Positions 33,631-42,651 are shown, numbered from the stretch's first letter. The stretch: DNA of 64,000 bases from Ruegeria intermedia (GCF_900129345.1 NZ_FQVK01000006.1:1-64000), one strand, 5' to 3'. Numbers and translations: made by a program. The notes: generated by a model not told the origin, from the sequence alone.

Positions 33631-34983
33631 TCAGCAGAACAGATCGTTGCCAAGCGAGAAAATCATCAGGGTCAGGATCAGTGTCACGCCGATGCCCATC
33701 ATGATCTGGAACACCCGCTCGCTGGGCGGCTTGCCCGAAATCGCCTCGTAGGCGTAGAACATCAGGTGGCCCCCATCCAGCGCGGGAATCGGGAACAGGT
33801 TCAACAGGCCCACGGCGGTGGACAGTACCGCGATGAACGACAGGAAATTCTGCGCGCCCTGGCTGGCCATGTCGCCCGACGTTTCGGCAATGCCGATCGG
33901 CCCCGACATGTTGCAGGTGCTGATAGCCCCGGTGATCATGTGCCAGATGCCCGAAAGCGACCCCTCGATGATGCGCCAGGTCTGTTGCAGGCCGGCGCCC
34001 GCGGCCTCGAACAGCCCTGCCGGTTCGGTGGCCGGCTCCAGCATCAGCCCGCCGACGATCCCGATCCGCCAATGGGTCTTGAAACCGCCATCGGGCTGCG
34101 GTTCGTCGGTCCGGCGCGGGGCCAACGCGAATTCAAGCTCGGCCCCATCACGCCAGACATCCAGCAACAGCACCTTGCCGTTCGAGCTTTCGACCTTTTC
34201 CTTCAACTGATCGAAGGCAAAGATCGGCTCTCCGTCCACCGCGGTGATCACGTCGCCGGGCGCAAGTTGGATGTCCATCGCCGCGCTGCGCGGTGCGACC
34301 CGCCCGACCAGCGGCGGAAACAGGTACGGCGCCTCGACATCCATGGTCTGGCCGTCACGCCGGACGGTATAGGTCAGCACCGGCTTTTCGGGCAGAGCAT
34401 CGGTGAAATCGGACCAGGCGCCCTCGGCGTCGAAATCCGGCACCGGGATGCCCTCGATCGCCAAGATCTCGTCTCCTTCGCGCAGTTCCTGCACGGTTCC
34501 CGGCAGCGGTTTCAGCGTGCCCACGGTCAACGGTTCGCGGGTCACTCCCTGCGACCAGAAGATCGCCGCGAATACCAGAATCGACATGACAAAGTTGAAC
34601 ACCGGCCCGGCAGCCACCGTCGCCGTGCGCGCCCACAGCGGCGCACCGTGCATCGTTTGCCGCAGGTCTTCGGGGCTTTTGCTGGCGATCTCGTCCATCG
34701 CCTCCGCATCCTTGCCCGACGCGGCGTTGGAATCGCCCAGGAACTTGACATAGCCCCCGAACGGCAGCGCCGCGATCTGCCAGCGCGTGCCGCGCTTGTC
34801 CACGCGGCTCCACAACACCGGGCCAAACCCGATCGAGAACACCTCGGCATGGATCCCCGACCAGCGCCCGACGATGTAGTGGCCATATTCATGCACGGCA
34901 ACGATCACCGACAGGGCCACGACGAAGGCAGCGATCGTGTAGATCAATCCACCAAATTGCGGGATCAGCGAGAGTATGTCCAA
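33631..34983 (-). CDS. rseP: RIP metalloprotease RseP (site-2 protease)
   Basis: 450 residues. The zinc site is HEYGH (His31, Glu32, His35) in the first span and LDGGH in the last region (IPALDGGHLMFYAYEA). Two PDZ-like segments lie between. It cleaves membrane-embedded substrates such as anti-sigma factors and signal-peptide remnants. Upstream dxr ends four bases before its start. Confidence 0.95.
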   Translation of the reverse strand: MDILSLIPQFGGLIYTIAAFVVALSVIVAVHEYGHYIVGRWSGIHAEVFSIGFGPVLWSRVDKRGTRWQIAALPFGGYVKFLGDSNAASGKDAEAMDEIASKSPEDLRQTMHGAPLWARTATVAAGPVFNFVMSILVFAAIFWSQGVTREPLTVGTLKPLPGTVQELREGDEILAIEGIPVPDFDAEGAWSDFTDALPEKPVLTYTVRRDGQTMDVEAPYLFPPLVGRVAPRSAAMDIQLAPGDVITAVDGEPIFAFDQLKEKVESSNGKVLLLDVWRDGAELEFALAPRRTDEPQPDGGFKTHWRIGIVGGLMLEPATEPAGLFEAAGAGLQQTWRIIEGSLSGIWHMITGAISTCNMSGPIGIAETSGDMASQGAQNFLSFIAVLSTAVGLLNLFPIPALDGGHLMFYAYEAISGKPPSERVFQIMMGIGVTLILTLMIFSLGNDLFC

Positions 34984-34987
34984 AAGT

Positions 34988-36163
34988 CTATCCTGCTCTT
35001 CTCAGTACGGCGTCATCCACCCATTGACGTGCCAGATGGTCCGTTTTCAACACGTTATCAAGGGTCATCGGGGCATCAATGAGGTCGCCTGCGTCCTCGA
35101 ACCGGTCCAGAACCGCCGCCACCGCGTCGGACATGTCCAGAAATCCGATGCGCTGGCCGATGAAGTGATCCAGCGCGCGTTCCTTGGCCGCGTTGAACAC
35201 CGCGCCGGACAGACCTCCGCGCGCCATGACCTCGCGCGCCAGCCGCAGCGCCGGATAGCGCTCGGGGTCGGGGTCACGGAACCGCAATTGTCCCAGACGG
35301 GCCAGATCTAGCCGGGGCACCGGCAACTCGCGTCGCTCGGGCCAGTGCAGCGCATAGCCGATCGCGTGGCGCATGTCGGGCGCGCCCAGATGCGCCATCA
35401 CCGCCCCGTCGCGAAACCCGACCAGCGCGTGAACGATCGATTCGGGATGGACGACGACCTCGATCCGGTCGGGCGCGATCCCGAAGAATTCCCTGGTTTC
35501 AATGACCTCGAGCGCCTTGTTGAACATCGACGCGCTGTCGATCGTGATCCGCTGGCCCATGTTCCAGTTCGGATGGCTCGACGCCTGCTCGACCGTCGCC
35601 TGCGCCAGCCGCTCGACCGGCCAGTCGCGAAAGGCCCCGCCGCTGGCGGTAATGATGATACGCTCGACCGCGGCCATGTCCTCGCCCACCAGGGCCTGGA
35701 ACACGGCGGAATGCTCGCTGTCCACCGGCAGCAGGCGCGCGCCATGCCGCCTTGCGGTCTCGAGCACCAAAGACCCGGCACAGACCAGCGTTTCCTTGTT
35801 GGCCAGCGCCAGAGTCGCCCCCTGCTCCAGTGCCGCCAGCCCGGGCGCCAGACCCGCCGCGCCGACGATGGCCGACATCACCCAGTCGGCCGGACGCGCC
35901 GCGGCCTCGACCAGCGCGGTTGAGCCGGCCGCCGCTTCGATTCCACTGCCCGCCAGCGCGGCGCGCAGGTCTTCCAACCTGTCGTCGTACGCAGTCACGG
36001 CGATCTGCGCACGCAGGCGCCGGGCGTCCTCGGCCAGTTGCCGGATATTCGCGCCACCGGTCACGGCCACCACGTGATAGGCAGTCGGATCCCGCGCGAT
36101 CAGGTCGATGGTGTTCTGCCCGATCGAACCGGTGGCGCCAAAGATCGAAACCTTGCGCATCAC
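34988..36163 (-). CDS. dxr: 1-deoxy-D-xylulose-5-phosphate reductoisomerase
   Basis: 391 residues. NADPH-binding GATGSIGQNT lies near residues 9-18; the metal and substrate loop is LPVDSEHSAVFQ, with ITASGGAFRDWP and MGQRITIDSASMFNKALEVI following. It converts DXP to MEP in isoprenoid synthesis, feeding UppS encoded two genes upstream. It overlaps cdsA by four bases. Confidence 0.96.
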   Translation of the reverse strand: MMRKVSIFGATGSIGQNTIDLIARDPTAYHVVAVTGGANIRQLAEDARRLRAQIAVTAYDDRLEDLRAALAGSGIEAAAGSTALVEAAARPADWVMSAIVGAAGLAPGLAALEQGATLALANKETLVCAGSLVLETARRHGARLLPVDSEHSAVFQALVGEDMAAVERIIITASGGAFRDWPVERLAQATVEQASSHPNWNMGQRITIDSASMFNKALEVIETREFFGIAPDRIEVVVHPESIVHALVGFRDGAVMAHLGAPDMRHAIGYALHWPERRELPVPRLDLARLGQLRFRDPDPERYPALRLAREVMARGGLSGAVFNAAKERALDHFIGQRIGFLDMSDAVAAVLDRFEDAGDLIDAPMTLDNVLKTDHLARQWVDDAVLRRAG

Positions 36164-36942
36164 ATCTCTCCGGGGGCGTAGAACAGACTTGCGATCAGAA
36201 CCAGCAGCGATGCCCCCATCATGCCGTCGAACCGGTCCAGGAACCCGCCGTGGCCCGGAATCAGGTCCGAACTGTCCTTGACGCCGAATTTCCGCTTGGT
36301 CGCGCTTTCCACGATGTCTCCGGCCTGGCTGGCCATCGAGGCCAGAACCGAGATCAGAACCAGACCGACCCCGAGGCTTGCATAAACCGCGAAGGCGGCG
36401 CCCACCACGGCGGCGGCAACCCAGCCGCCCGCCGTGCCCGACCAGGTTTTCTTGGGGCTGACCTTGGGCCAGAATTTCGGACCGCCGATGGTCTTGCCCG
36501 CGAAATAGCCCGCCACGTCGGTGGCGACGACGACCGCGATCAGCCAGACCATCCAGCCAAAGCCCATGTTTTCGCGGATCGAGATGAATCCGAAACCCGC
36601 CACCGCGATCCAGATCGCAAACAGGGCATAGGTTCCGCGTGCGCGCGCCACCTGCCCGGCCCCGACCAGCGCCGGCGCGATCAGAACCGGCAAAGTGGCC
36701 ACAGGTGGCAGATAGTTGGCCAAAAGAACCGCAACGCCGGTCAGCACGGACAATTGCACCGCGACGCCGGACCGCTGCGGGTCAACCATGCGGACCAGTT
36801 CCCAGATCATGATCCCGCAGGCGGCGGCGATGAAGGTTTCGAACCACAGCCCGCCCAGCCAGACCTCGACCGCGCCGATTGCCACCAGGACCACCGCCGA
36901 CAGAACGCGGGCGGTCAGATCGGACCAACGCCCGTCGCTCAT
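36160..36942 (-). CDS. cdsA: Phosphatidate cytidylyltransferase
   Basis: 260 residues, with about seven membrane spans. The CDP-diglyceride synthase signature is VESATKRKFGVKDSSDLIPG followed by GHGGFLDRFDG at the C-terminus. It makes CDP-diacylglycerol for phospholipid synthesis. It overlaps uppS and dxr by four bases each, so translation is coupled. Confidence 0.95.
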   Translation of the reverse strand: MSDGRWSDLTARVLSAVVLVAIGAVEVWLGGLWFETFIAAACGIMIWELVRMVDPQRSGVAVQLSVLTGVAVLLANYLPPVATLPVLIAPALVGAGQVARARGTYALFAIWIAVAGFGFISIRENMGFGWMVWLIAVVVATDVAGYFAGKTIGGPKFWPKVSPKKTWSGTAGGWVAAAVVGAAFAVYASLGVGLVLISVLASMASQAGDIVESATKRKFGVKDSSDLIPGHGGFLDRFDGMMGASLLVLIASLFYAPGEM

Positions 36943-37670
36943 GTGGGGACGGCTCCGAACCGGCGTTCACGCGATCCGTAGCTTTTGCACAGTCGCTCAA
37001 GCTCCGAGGCCGTGAAATCCGGCCACAGCGTGTCGATGAACTCGTATTCCGAATAGGCCGACTGCCACAGCAGAAAATTCGAGATCCGCGCCTCGCCACT
37101 GGTCCGGATCACCAGATCAGGATCGGGCAGCACCCGCGTATCCAGGTATTTCGGCAGCGTCTCTTCGTCCACATCCTCGGGGCGCAGCTTGCCTTCGGCG
37201 ACATCCTTGGCGAGCCGCTTGGTCGCGCGCGCCACCTCGTCCCGGCCGCCATAGTTCAGCGCCACCGTCAGATGCACCAGGTCGTTGTCGGCGGTTTCCC
37301 GTTCCAGCTGGTCCATCAGCTCGATCAGCTTGGCATCCAGGCGGACCCGGTCTCCGATGAACCGGACCCTGACGCCGTTTTCGGCAAACGTCCGGGTTTC
37401 CTTTATGATGTACCGCTTGAACAGGCTCATCAAACCCGCAACTTCAACCTGGGTCCGCTTCCAGTTCTCGGTCGAAAAGGCAAAGATCGTCAGATATTTG
37501 ATCCCCAGTCCCGGGCAGGCCTCGACCACTTCGCGCACGCGCCGCGCCCCGGCATGATGCCCGAACAGACGCGGACGGCCGCGCGCCTGGGCCCAGCGCC
37601 CGTTGCCATCCATGATGATGGCCACATGGCGCGGCCCGCACAACTCGCCGTTCAGGGGATCCTTGGGCAT
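36939..37670 (-). CDS. uppS: Undecaprenyl diphosphate synthase
   Basis: 243 residues of the cis-prenyltransferase family. HVAIIMDGNGRWAQ carries catalytic Asp21; GHHAGARRVREVV and the C-terminal DLVIRTSGEARISNFLLWQS are conserved. It builds the C55 lipid carrier for peptidoglycan and LPS. It starts nine bases after the frr stop. Confidence 0.96.
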   Translation of the reverse strand: MPKDPLNGELCGPRHVAIIMDGNGRWAQARGRPRLFGHHAGARRVREVVEACPGLGIKYLTIFAFSTENWKRTQVEVAGLMSLFKRYIIKETRTFAENGVRVRFIGDRVRLDAKLIELMDQLERETADNDLVHLTVALNYGGRDEVARATKRLAKDVAEGKLRPEDVDEETLPKYLDTRVLPDPDLVIRTSGEARISNFLLWQSAYSEYEFIDTLWPDFTASELERLCKSYGSRERRFGAVPT

Positions 37671-37679
37671 CTCCGCGTC

Positions 37680-38243
37680 TCAGACCTGCATGATTTCCGC
37701 CTGTTTCGCCTCAAGCGCGGCGTCGACGGCCTTGATCATCTGATCCGTCAGTTCCTGCACCTCGTTCTCCCAGAATTTCTGGTCATCCTCGGACAGACCG
37801 TCGGCCTTGGCCTTCTTGATCTGGTCCATTCCGTCTCGGCGCACATTGCGAATGGCGACACGGGCATGTTCAGCGTACTGCCCGGCCACCTTGCCCAATT
37901 CGCGCCGACGCTCCTCGTTCAGTTCGGGGATCGGCAGCATGATGATGGTGCCGTTCAGTTGCGGGTTGATGCCAAGACCGCTCTCGCGGATGGCCTTTTC
38001 CACCTTGCCGACCAGAGACTTGTCCCACACGTTGATGGTCACCATGCGCGGCTCGGGGACGTTCACGGTGCCCACCTGATTGATCGGCGTCATCGACCCA
38101 TAGGCGTCCACCATGATCGGATCCAGCATCGAAGCCGAGGCCCGCCCCGTGCGCAGCGACGCAAACTCAGTGCGCAGATTGGCCATGGCGCCCTCCATGC
38201 GGCGCTTCAGATCGTCGGTGTCCAGTTCGAAGTCATCAGACAT
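37680..38243 (-). CDS. frr: Ribosome recycling factor
   Basis: 187 residues from ATG 38243, with GGAG about nine bases upstream; an upstream GTG is possible. It begins [20 protein letters not shown] and contains [18 protein letters not shown], typical of RRF. It splits post-termination ribosomes with EF-G. It is the first gene of the envelope run; pyrH, which precedes frr in most bacteria, is not here. Confidence 0.96.
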   Translation of the reverse strand: MSDDFELDTDDLKRRMEGAMANLRTEFASLRTGRASASMLDPIMVDAYGSMTPINQVGTVNVPEPRMVTINVWDKSLVGKVEKAIRESGLGINPQLNGTIIMLPIPELNEERRRELGKVAGQYAEHARVAIRNVRRDGMDQIKKAKADGLSEDDQKFWENEVQELTDQMIKAVDAALEAKQAEIMQV

Positions 38244-38376
38244 GCTGCTCACTCCCCGTATTCAGGTCCTGTTTGCTAGGGTCATAAGCCATCGCAAATG
38301 GGATGTATAGCAATGATGATCGCCAAATGCTTCAACAGCCCGACTCCTTTTGCCCCAGGCACGTCAATACGTGAAC

Positions 38377-38410
38377 AAAAAACCGGCCCCGACGAGGCCG
38401 GTTTCGTTTT
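38377..38410. terminator. Bidirectional terminator downstream of acuI
   Basis: AACCGGCC (38381-38388) pairs with GGCCGGTT (38396-38403). Six A at 38377-38382 provide the T tract for the minus-strand dmdA-acuI transcript, and TCGTTTT follows on the plus strand. It separates the DMSP operon from frr. Confidence 0.8.
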
Positions 38411-38426
38411 GACGACAATCCGAAGG

Positions 38427-39422
38427 TCAGGCGTTCACGTCAACCACGACGCGGCCCTTGACCCGGCCCTTCAGAATGTCTTCGCCCAGTTTGGGCAGAT
38501 CCTTCAGGGTTGCCGGCTGGATCATCGACTCCAGCTTGTCCATCGGCAGGTCCGTCGCGATCCGTTTCCACGCGCGTACGCGATTTTCATAGGGCTGCAT
38601 CACGCTGTCGATGCCCAGCAGGTTCACCCCCCGCAGCAGGAACGGAATCACCGTTGCCGGCAAAGCCGCGCCCCCCGCCAACCCGACGGCAGCGACCGAG
38701 CAGCCATACTTCATCTGACCCAGCACACGCGCCAGCATCGCACCGCCCACCGCGTCGACGCAGCCTGCCCATGTCTCGCTCTCGAGTGGGCGCTTGGTGG
38801 TCTCATTCAACTCCTCGCGCGGCACGATGGTCGCAGCCCCCAGAGATTTCAGGTACTCCCCAGCCTCCGGTCGCCCGGTCACGGCTGCGACTTCGTAGCC
38901 CAGATTCGCCAGAATCGCGGTCGCGACCGAGCCCACGCCACCGGCGGCACCGGTCACCAGAACCGGCCCACGATCCGGCGTCAGACCATGATCTTCCAGC
39001 GCCATGACCGCCAACATCGCCGTAAAGCCTGCGGTCCCCACCGCCATGGCCTGGCGCGTGCTCAACCCCTCGGGCAGTGGCACCAGCCAGTCGGCCAGCG
39101 CGCTGGCCTTCTGGGCATATCCGCCCCAATGCGCCTCACCCACGCGCCACCCGGTCAAAACCACCTTGTCGCCGGGCTTGTAGCGGGCATCCGAAGACTC
39201 CTCCACCGTTCCCGCATAGTCGATCCCGGGCACATGCGGATAGTTGCGGACCAGACCGCCGCCTTTGGGCGACATGCACAATCCATCCTTGTAGTTGACG
39301 GTCGAGTACTCCACGGCCACCCGCACATCCCCATGCGGCAGATCGTCTTCCGAAATCTGCTTGATCACCGGACTTGCCAGCCCGCTTTCTTCGTCCTTCT
39401 CCATCACCAAAGCGTTGAACAT
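38427..39422 (-). CDS. acuI: Acryloyl-CoA reductase AcuI
   Basis: 331 residues, taken from ATG 39422 (MFNALVMEKDEESG); a GTG two codons earlier has the better-placed AGGAAGG. It is an MDR protein of the YhdH/AcuI group: EYSTVNYKDGLCMSPKGGGL, PHVPGIDYAGTV, GWRVGEAHWGGYAQKA and the NADPH motif GAAGGVGSVATAILANLGYE. It reduces toxic acryloyl-CoA, a product of DMSP cleavage, to propionyl-CoA. It follows dmdA as in other roseobacters, but the 102-base gap holds a repeat element with a hairpin, which may reduce read-through. Confidence 0.95.
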   Translation of the reverse strand: MFNALVMEKDEESGLASPVIKQISEDDLPHGDVRVAVEYSTVNYKDGLCMSPKGGGLVRNYPHVPGIDYAGTVEESSDARYKPGDKVVLTGWRVGEAHWGGYAQKASALADWLVPLPEGLSTRQAMAVGTAGFTAMLAVMALEDHGLTPDRGPVLVTGAAGGVGSVATAILANLGYEVAAVTGRPEAGEYLKSLGAATIVPREELNETTKRPLESETWAGCVDAVGGAMLARVLGQMKYGCSVAAVGLAGGAALPATVIPFLLRGVNLLGIDSVMQPYENRVRAWKRIATDLPMDKLESMIQPATLKDLPKLGEDILKGRVKGRVVVDVNA

Positions 39423-39460
39423 GCTCACATTCCCTTCCTTCCTCTCGGCCAGACGGTTCT

Positions 39461-39524
39461 TTCATCTGGCCCCAAATATCCCGGGGGAGTCGCACAGCGA
39501 CGGGGGCAGAGCCCCCTTCCCGGC
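39461..39524 (-). repeat. Intergenic repeat element, copy 1 (after dmdA)
   Basis: A 27-base sequence (39461-39487, core CTGGCCCCAAATATCCCGGG) is identical to 60136-60162. It is followed by GGGGGC-AGA-GCCCCC (39502-39516). On the minus strand the hairpin begins just after the dmdA stop codon. Both copies have the same orientation relative to the upstream gene. Confidence 0.75.
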
Positions 39525-40628
39525 TCAAATCCAGAACTTCGCCTGCACGACTGCGCTCCGCATGCCGTCCGGTGTCTCGACCTCAATCCGTGTCCCCGGA
39601 TCCCAATGGCTCAGCCGCAGCATACCGATCGACACGTTGGTTTGAAAATCCGGCGACCAGGTGGCCGAGGTCACCTGACCCACACGCTTGCCATCGCCAT
39701 AAACCGGCCACGGCCGATCACAGGGGGGCACCGCGTCTCCCTCGATCGCGATCGGACGGATTTGTTGAACCGGCCCCTCTTTGGCCACCCGCAGCAGAGC
39801 ATCCCGCCCGATGCAGCCAATGGCCGTATGCGTGTTGCAGAACTTGCCCAACCCACACTCATGGGGCGTGTTGTCGTCGGTCATGTCGTTGCCGTAAGAC
39901 AGCAACCCGCCCTCGATCCGCTCGATCAGGTTGGGGCAGCCCGCCCGCACCTGCAGGTCCTCTCCGGCGGCAAACAGCGCATTCCACAAGGGCATGCCGA
40001 TGTCGCCGCCTTCGACATAGATCTCGAACCCGCCCTGTTTGGAATACCCCGACCGCGCAATCGCCAGATCACGCCCCTCGAACTGGAACATGTCAAACTT
40101 GAAGAAGCGGATATCGCGCACCCGGTCGCCAAAGACCCGCGCCATCAGGTCATCCGCCTTGGGACCCTGCACCGCCAAGGGCGACACGTCCGGCTCGTCC
40201 ACCAGAACATCCAGTCGATACCCGTTCGCCAAGCCTTTGACCCACAACAGCAAATCGCTGTCTGCGATCGAAATCCACCAGCGGTCATCCGCCAGTTTCA
40301 CCGCCACGGGATCGTTCAGCATACCCCCGGTTTCGTCCACGATCGGTACATAGTAGCACTGGCCCGGCAACATGCCGCGCAGGTCGCGCGGTGTCAGCAT
40401 CTGCATCAGCCGCGCCGCATCGGGGCCGCGCAGTTCGACCTGCCGCTCGCAGGCCACATCCCAGACCTGCACATGGGTCTTGAGATGCCGATAGTCGGCC
40501 TCGACGCTTTCAAACACCGTCGGCAACAACATCCGGTTGTAGACGGTATAGCCTTTGACACCGGCCGCCTCGACCCCATCGGAAAACGGCGTGCGCCGCA
40601 ACCGGCGCGACAAAGAAATCTGTGGCAC
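39525..40628 (-). CDS. dmdA: Dimethylsulfoniopropionate demethylase DmdA
   Basis: 367 residues of the aminomethyltransferase (GcvT) fold. VYNRMLLPTVFESVEADYRH, QVWDVACERQVEL, DPVAVKLADDRWWIS, DVSPLAVQGPKADDLMARVF and LSYGNDMTDDNTPHECGLGK match characterised DmdA rather than glycine-cleavage T protein. It moves a methyl group from DMSP to tetrahydrofolate, leaving methylmercaptopropionate. It starts at GTG 40628 immediately after the DinB-like gene's TAG, with AGGAGG (40634-40639) inside that gene's last codons, so translation is coupled. Acrylate/acryloyl-CoA chemistry is covered by acuI downstream, and methanethiol by mtoX across the cluster. Confidence 0.95.
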   Translation of the reverse strand: MPQISLSRRLRRTPFSDGVEAAGVKGYTVYNRMLLPTVFESVEADYRHLKTHVQVWDVACERQVELRGPDAARLMQMLTPRDLRGMLPGQCYYVPIVDETGGMLNDPVAVKLADDRWWISIADSDLLLWVKGLANGYRLDVLVDEPDVSPLAVQGPKADDLMARVFGDRVRDIRFFKFDMFQFEGRDLAIARSGYSKQGGFEIYVEGGDIGMPLWNALFAAGEDLQVRAGCPNLIERIEGGLLSYGNDMTDDNTPHECGLGKFCNTHTAIGCIGRDALLRVAKEGPVQQIRPIAIEGDAVPPCDRPWPVYGDGKRVGQVTSATWSPDFQTNVSIGMLRLSHWDPGTRIEVETPDGMRSAVVQAKFWI

Positions 40629-41156
40629 CTAGACCTCCTGCGGCATGAAAACGAGATCGCTGACCGGCGCCTCGGAACCGGCCTCGGTCAGCATTTTGTG
40701 GATTTGTCCCCGGTGATGCGTCTGATGGTTGAAGAAACCGATCACACACTCTGCGTAAGGCATTGAAATATTTTTCTCCTTCCCTTCGGAATACCACGTG
40801 AGCGCCCCAGTGATCGGATCATCTCCCAAGGTATCCGCCCAGGCGCCAATCCGCGCGTCGATCGTTTCGCGCAACGGCAGCCAGTGATCCAGATCGGGGC
40901 ACAGATGGACGCTCTCATGGATACCGCCGCCTTTGCTGTCGGGGGGGCTATCCGGGCCCGGACCCGCGTCGAACCGCGGCATCCAGCTCCAGTCGCCCCA
41001 CAGCAGATGGTTCGCCGTGCCCAGGATCGACCCGAAGAATGCGCCACGTTCCCGTGTCAATTCCTCGGGCGAAAGCTCTTGAAGAAAGTCCGCCAACTGG
41101 CTGTTCTGCCAGCGGTTATAGCGGGCCATCCGCCGGGCATAGGCGCCGGTGATCAT
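40629..41156 (-). CDS. DinB-family protein
   Basis: 175 residues forming the four-helix DinB/YfiT-like bundle. Likely metal ligands are His50 in TANHLLWGDWSW and the two histidines of FFNHQTHHRGQ near residue 145. Related proteins include thiol S-transferases using glutathione, mycothiol or bacillithiol, though many are uncharacterised. It starts inside the stop of the DUF1326 gene (TGATG) and runs directly into dmdA. A role in handling a thiol from DMSP breakdown is possible but only inferred from position. Confidence 0.85.
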   Translation of the reverse strand: MITGAYARRMARYNRWQNSQLADFLQELSPEELTRERGAFFGSILGTANHLLWGDWSWMPRFDAGPGPDSPPDSKGGGIHESVHLCPDLDHWLPLRETIDARIGAWADTLGDDPITGALTWYSEGKEKNISMPYAECVIGFFNHQTHHRGQIHKMLTEAGSEAPVSDLVFMPQEV

Positions 41157-41785
41157 TACCGGGGTCCGTGCCAGTCGATCTGACAGATCTCGGCCGAACG
41201 GCCGTCGAAATCCCAGACCCGGCCAAAGGCACGCACCTTGCCCTTGGTCGCGGTGGCCACGGTGATGTCGGGCCCCATCCAGTATTCGGTATTCGTGACG
41301 ACGATCTCCTTGCCGTCCTTGCCCTCGACCGGAACAACCGCGCCCTGGATCTTCTTGCCGACCATCAGGCGGCGTTCCTTTCCTTCGGTCTCGAAATGCA
41401 CCGGCGACCGCTCGGCCCCCAGGAACTCGCTGACCAGAACCGAGAACAGCCCGGTCGTACCCCGCGCCGCGCCCGAGAAGATGTTCACCAGCCCCTCATA
41501 GGCCGCCTCGGAAGCGCGGTCGTCGATGAAGGCTGCGGCCTTCCAGTTGCCGCGCCCCATGTTGCCCGGAATTTCCAGGAACAGGCCGACGTTCAGACCC
41601 GACAGGTCCTCGTCGCCATATTGGCCCTCGTCGATGCGGATACCCGCCCAGGCCTGGCAGTAGCCCTCGGTCGGCGGATGCTTTCCAAGGCTGACCACGC
41701 AGGGGCAGAACACCGTGCAGTTGCAGTTCAGGATCAACTCGCCCTTGATGGTCCAGGGCACCGTGCCCACCGTATCCAAAGCCAT
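41156..41785 (-). CDS. DUF1326 domain protein with CxCx3CxC motif
   Basis: 209 residues from ATG 41785, behind GGAGAGACAG. No signal peptide or membrane span is seen. Near the N-terminus, ELILNCNCTVFCPC places Cys21, 23, 27 and 29 as a likely metal site, with Cys43 in GYCQAW. The rest is a beta-rich domain containing FLEIPGNMGRGNWKAAAFID and EYWMGPDITVA. DUF1326 genes are commonly beside DUF2182 membrane proteins, as here (17 bases apart). Copper or another soft metal is a reasonable ligand, but no function is proven. Confidence 0.85.
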   Translation of the reverse strand: MALDTVGTVPWTIKGELILNCNCTVFCPCVVSLGKHPPTEGYCQAWAGIRIDEGQYGDEDLSGLNVGLFLEIPGNMGRGNWKAAAFIDDRASEAAYEGLVNIFSGAARGTTGLFSVLVSEFLGAERSPVHFETEGKERRLMVGKKIQGAVVPVEGKDGKEIVVTNTEYWMGPDITVATATKGKVRAFGRVWDFDGRSAEICQIDWHGPR

Positions 41786-41802
41786 GTCTGTCTCTCCTCT
41801 TG

Positions 41803-42564
41803 TCAGACTGTCGTGAACGCGACCCAGGCGGCCCCGACCAGCAACGCCACGCCCAGCGGACGGGTCACCAGTCGGCCCAGGTCGGGCAATTTTTCGAAAA
41901 CCATCAGCAGCGTCGCCAGCCCCATGAAGGCCAGGTTCATCACGCCGCCCACGAAGGCCAGCAGCATCAGCGCCCAGCAGCAGCCCAGACAGACCAGCCC
42001 CAACCGCAGACCGTTGCGCCAGGGGCCTTCCTCCCAATGCTGGATGAAGAAGGTCAGCGGATGGCGGCACTTGCTCAGGCAGGCCTCTTTGATGGCCGAA
42101 AACTGGTACAGGCCGGCGACGGCCAGAAGGCCTGCGGACAGCAGCCCCGAGACGCTTTCGCCCAGCCCGTTCACCGCGCCCGCCCGGTACAGCGCCATCT
42201 GCGCCAGCGCGGCCAGAACGGAAAAGCCCAGCCAGACCGTCAGATACCCCGCCAGCAAATGCCCGAACCTTGTGCCCTGCGCGGCGTGGGACAGGTCGTC
42301 ATAGGTGGCAAAGGCCGGCAAAGCCGTCGGCGCCATCATCGCCGCCGACATCAACGCCCACATGGCCACCATCTTCAGCAGCCCCGCCGCATCAGGGGTT
42401 ACCGTGCACAGGCTGCGCCAGAAATCCTCGCCGTATACCGCACCAAGGGCGCGCATCTCGGCCGGCACCGCCATCAGGTACAGCGCCCCCCAGGCCAACA
42501 GGATCGCGGCGAACAGGCCCAGCCAATGCGGTGCTGTCATGGCTCTTATCCGATCCACGGTCAC
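41803..42564 (-). CDS. DUF2182 predicted metal-binding integral membrane protein
   Basis: 253 residues from GTG 42564, preceded by GGGAGG. About seven membrane spans are seen, with family features MWALMSAAMMAPTALPAFAT, the ACLSKCRHPLTFFIQHW loop and LVCLGCCWALMLLAFVGG. The cysteines, histidine and methionines are those expected of a metal transporter. It is the first gene of the five-gene operon leading to dmdA and acuI, divergent from a GntR regulator across the tandem operator. Confidence 0.85.
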   Translation of the reverse strand: MTVDRIRAMTAPHWLGLFAAILLAWGALYLMAVPAEMRALGAVYGEDFWRSLCTVTPDAAGLLKMVAMWALMSAAMMAPTALPAFATYDDLSHAAQGTRFGHLLAGYLTVWLGFSVLAALAQMALYRAGAVNGLGESVSGLLSAGLLAVAGLYQFSAIKEACLSKCRHPLTFFIQHWEEGPWRNGLRLGLVCLGCCWALMLLAFVGGVMNLAFMGLATLLMVFEKLPDLGRLVTRPLGVALLVGAAWVAFTTV

Positions 42565-42595
42565 GGCCCTCCCTGCGACTCACTCCTTGCTTTTC

Positions 42596-42622
42596 AAATG
42601 TCAGACTTTTAAATGTCAGACA
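42596..42622. promoter_or_regulatory. Tandem operator-like sites between the dmdA operon and gntR
   Basis: AAATGTCAGAC occurs at 42596-42606 and 42611-42621, 15 bases apart. The second copy completes the palindrome TGTCAGACA (42614-42622), which resembles the TNGTCNGACNA operators of FadR-type GntR proteins. They sit in the 87-base gap between the two divergent starts, so the regulator probably controls both itself and the dmdA operon. Confidence 0.65.
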
Positions 42623-42651
42623 AATAAATTTTTCACGGTGACCCCCAGAAG

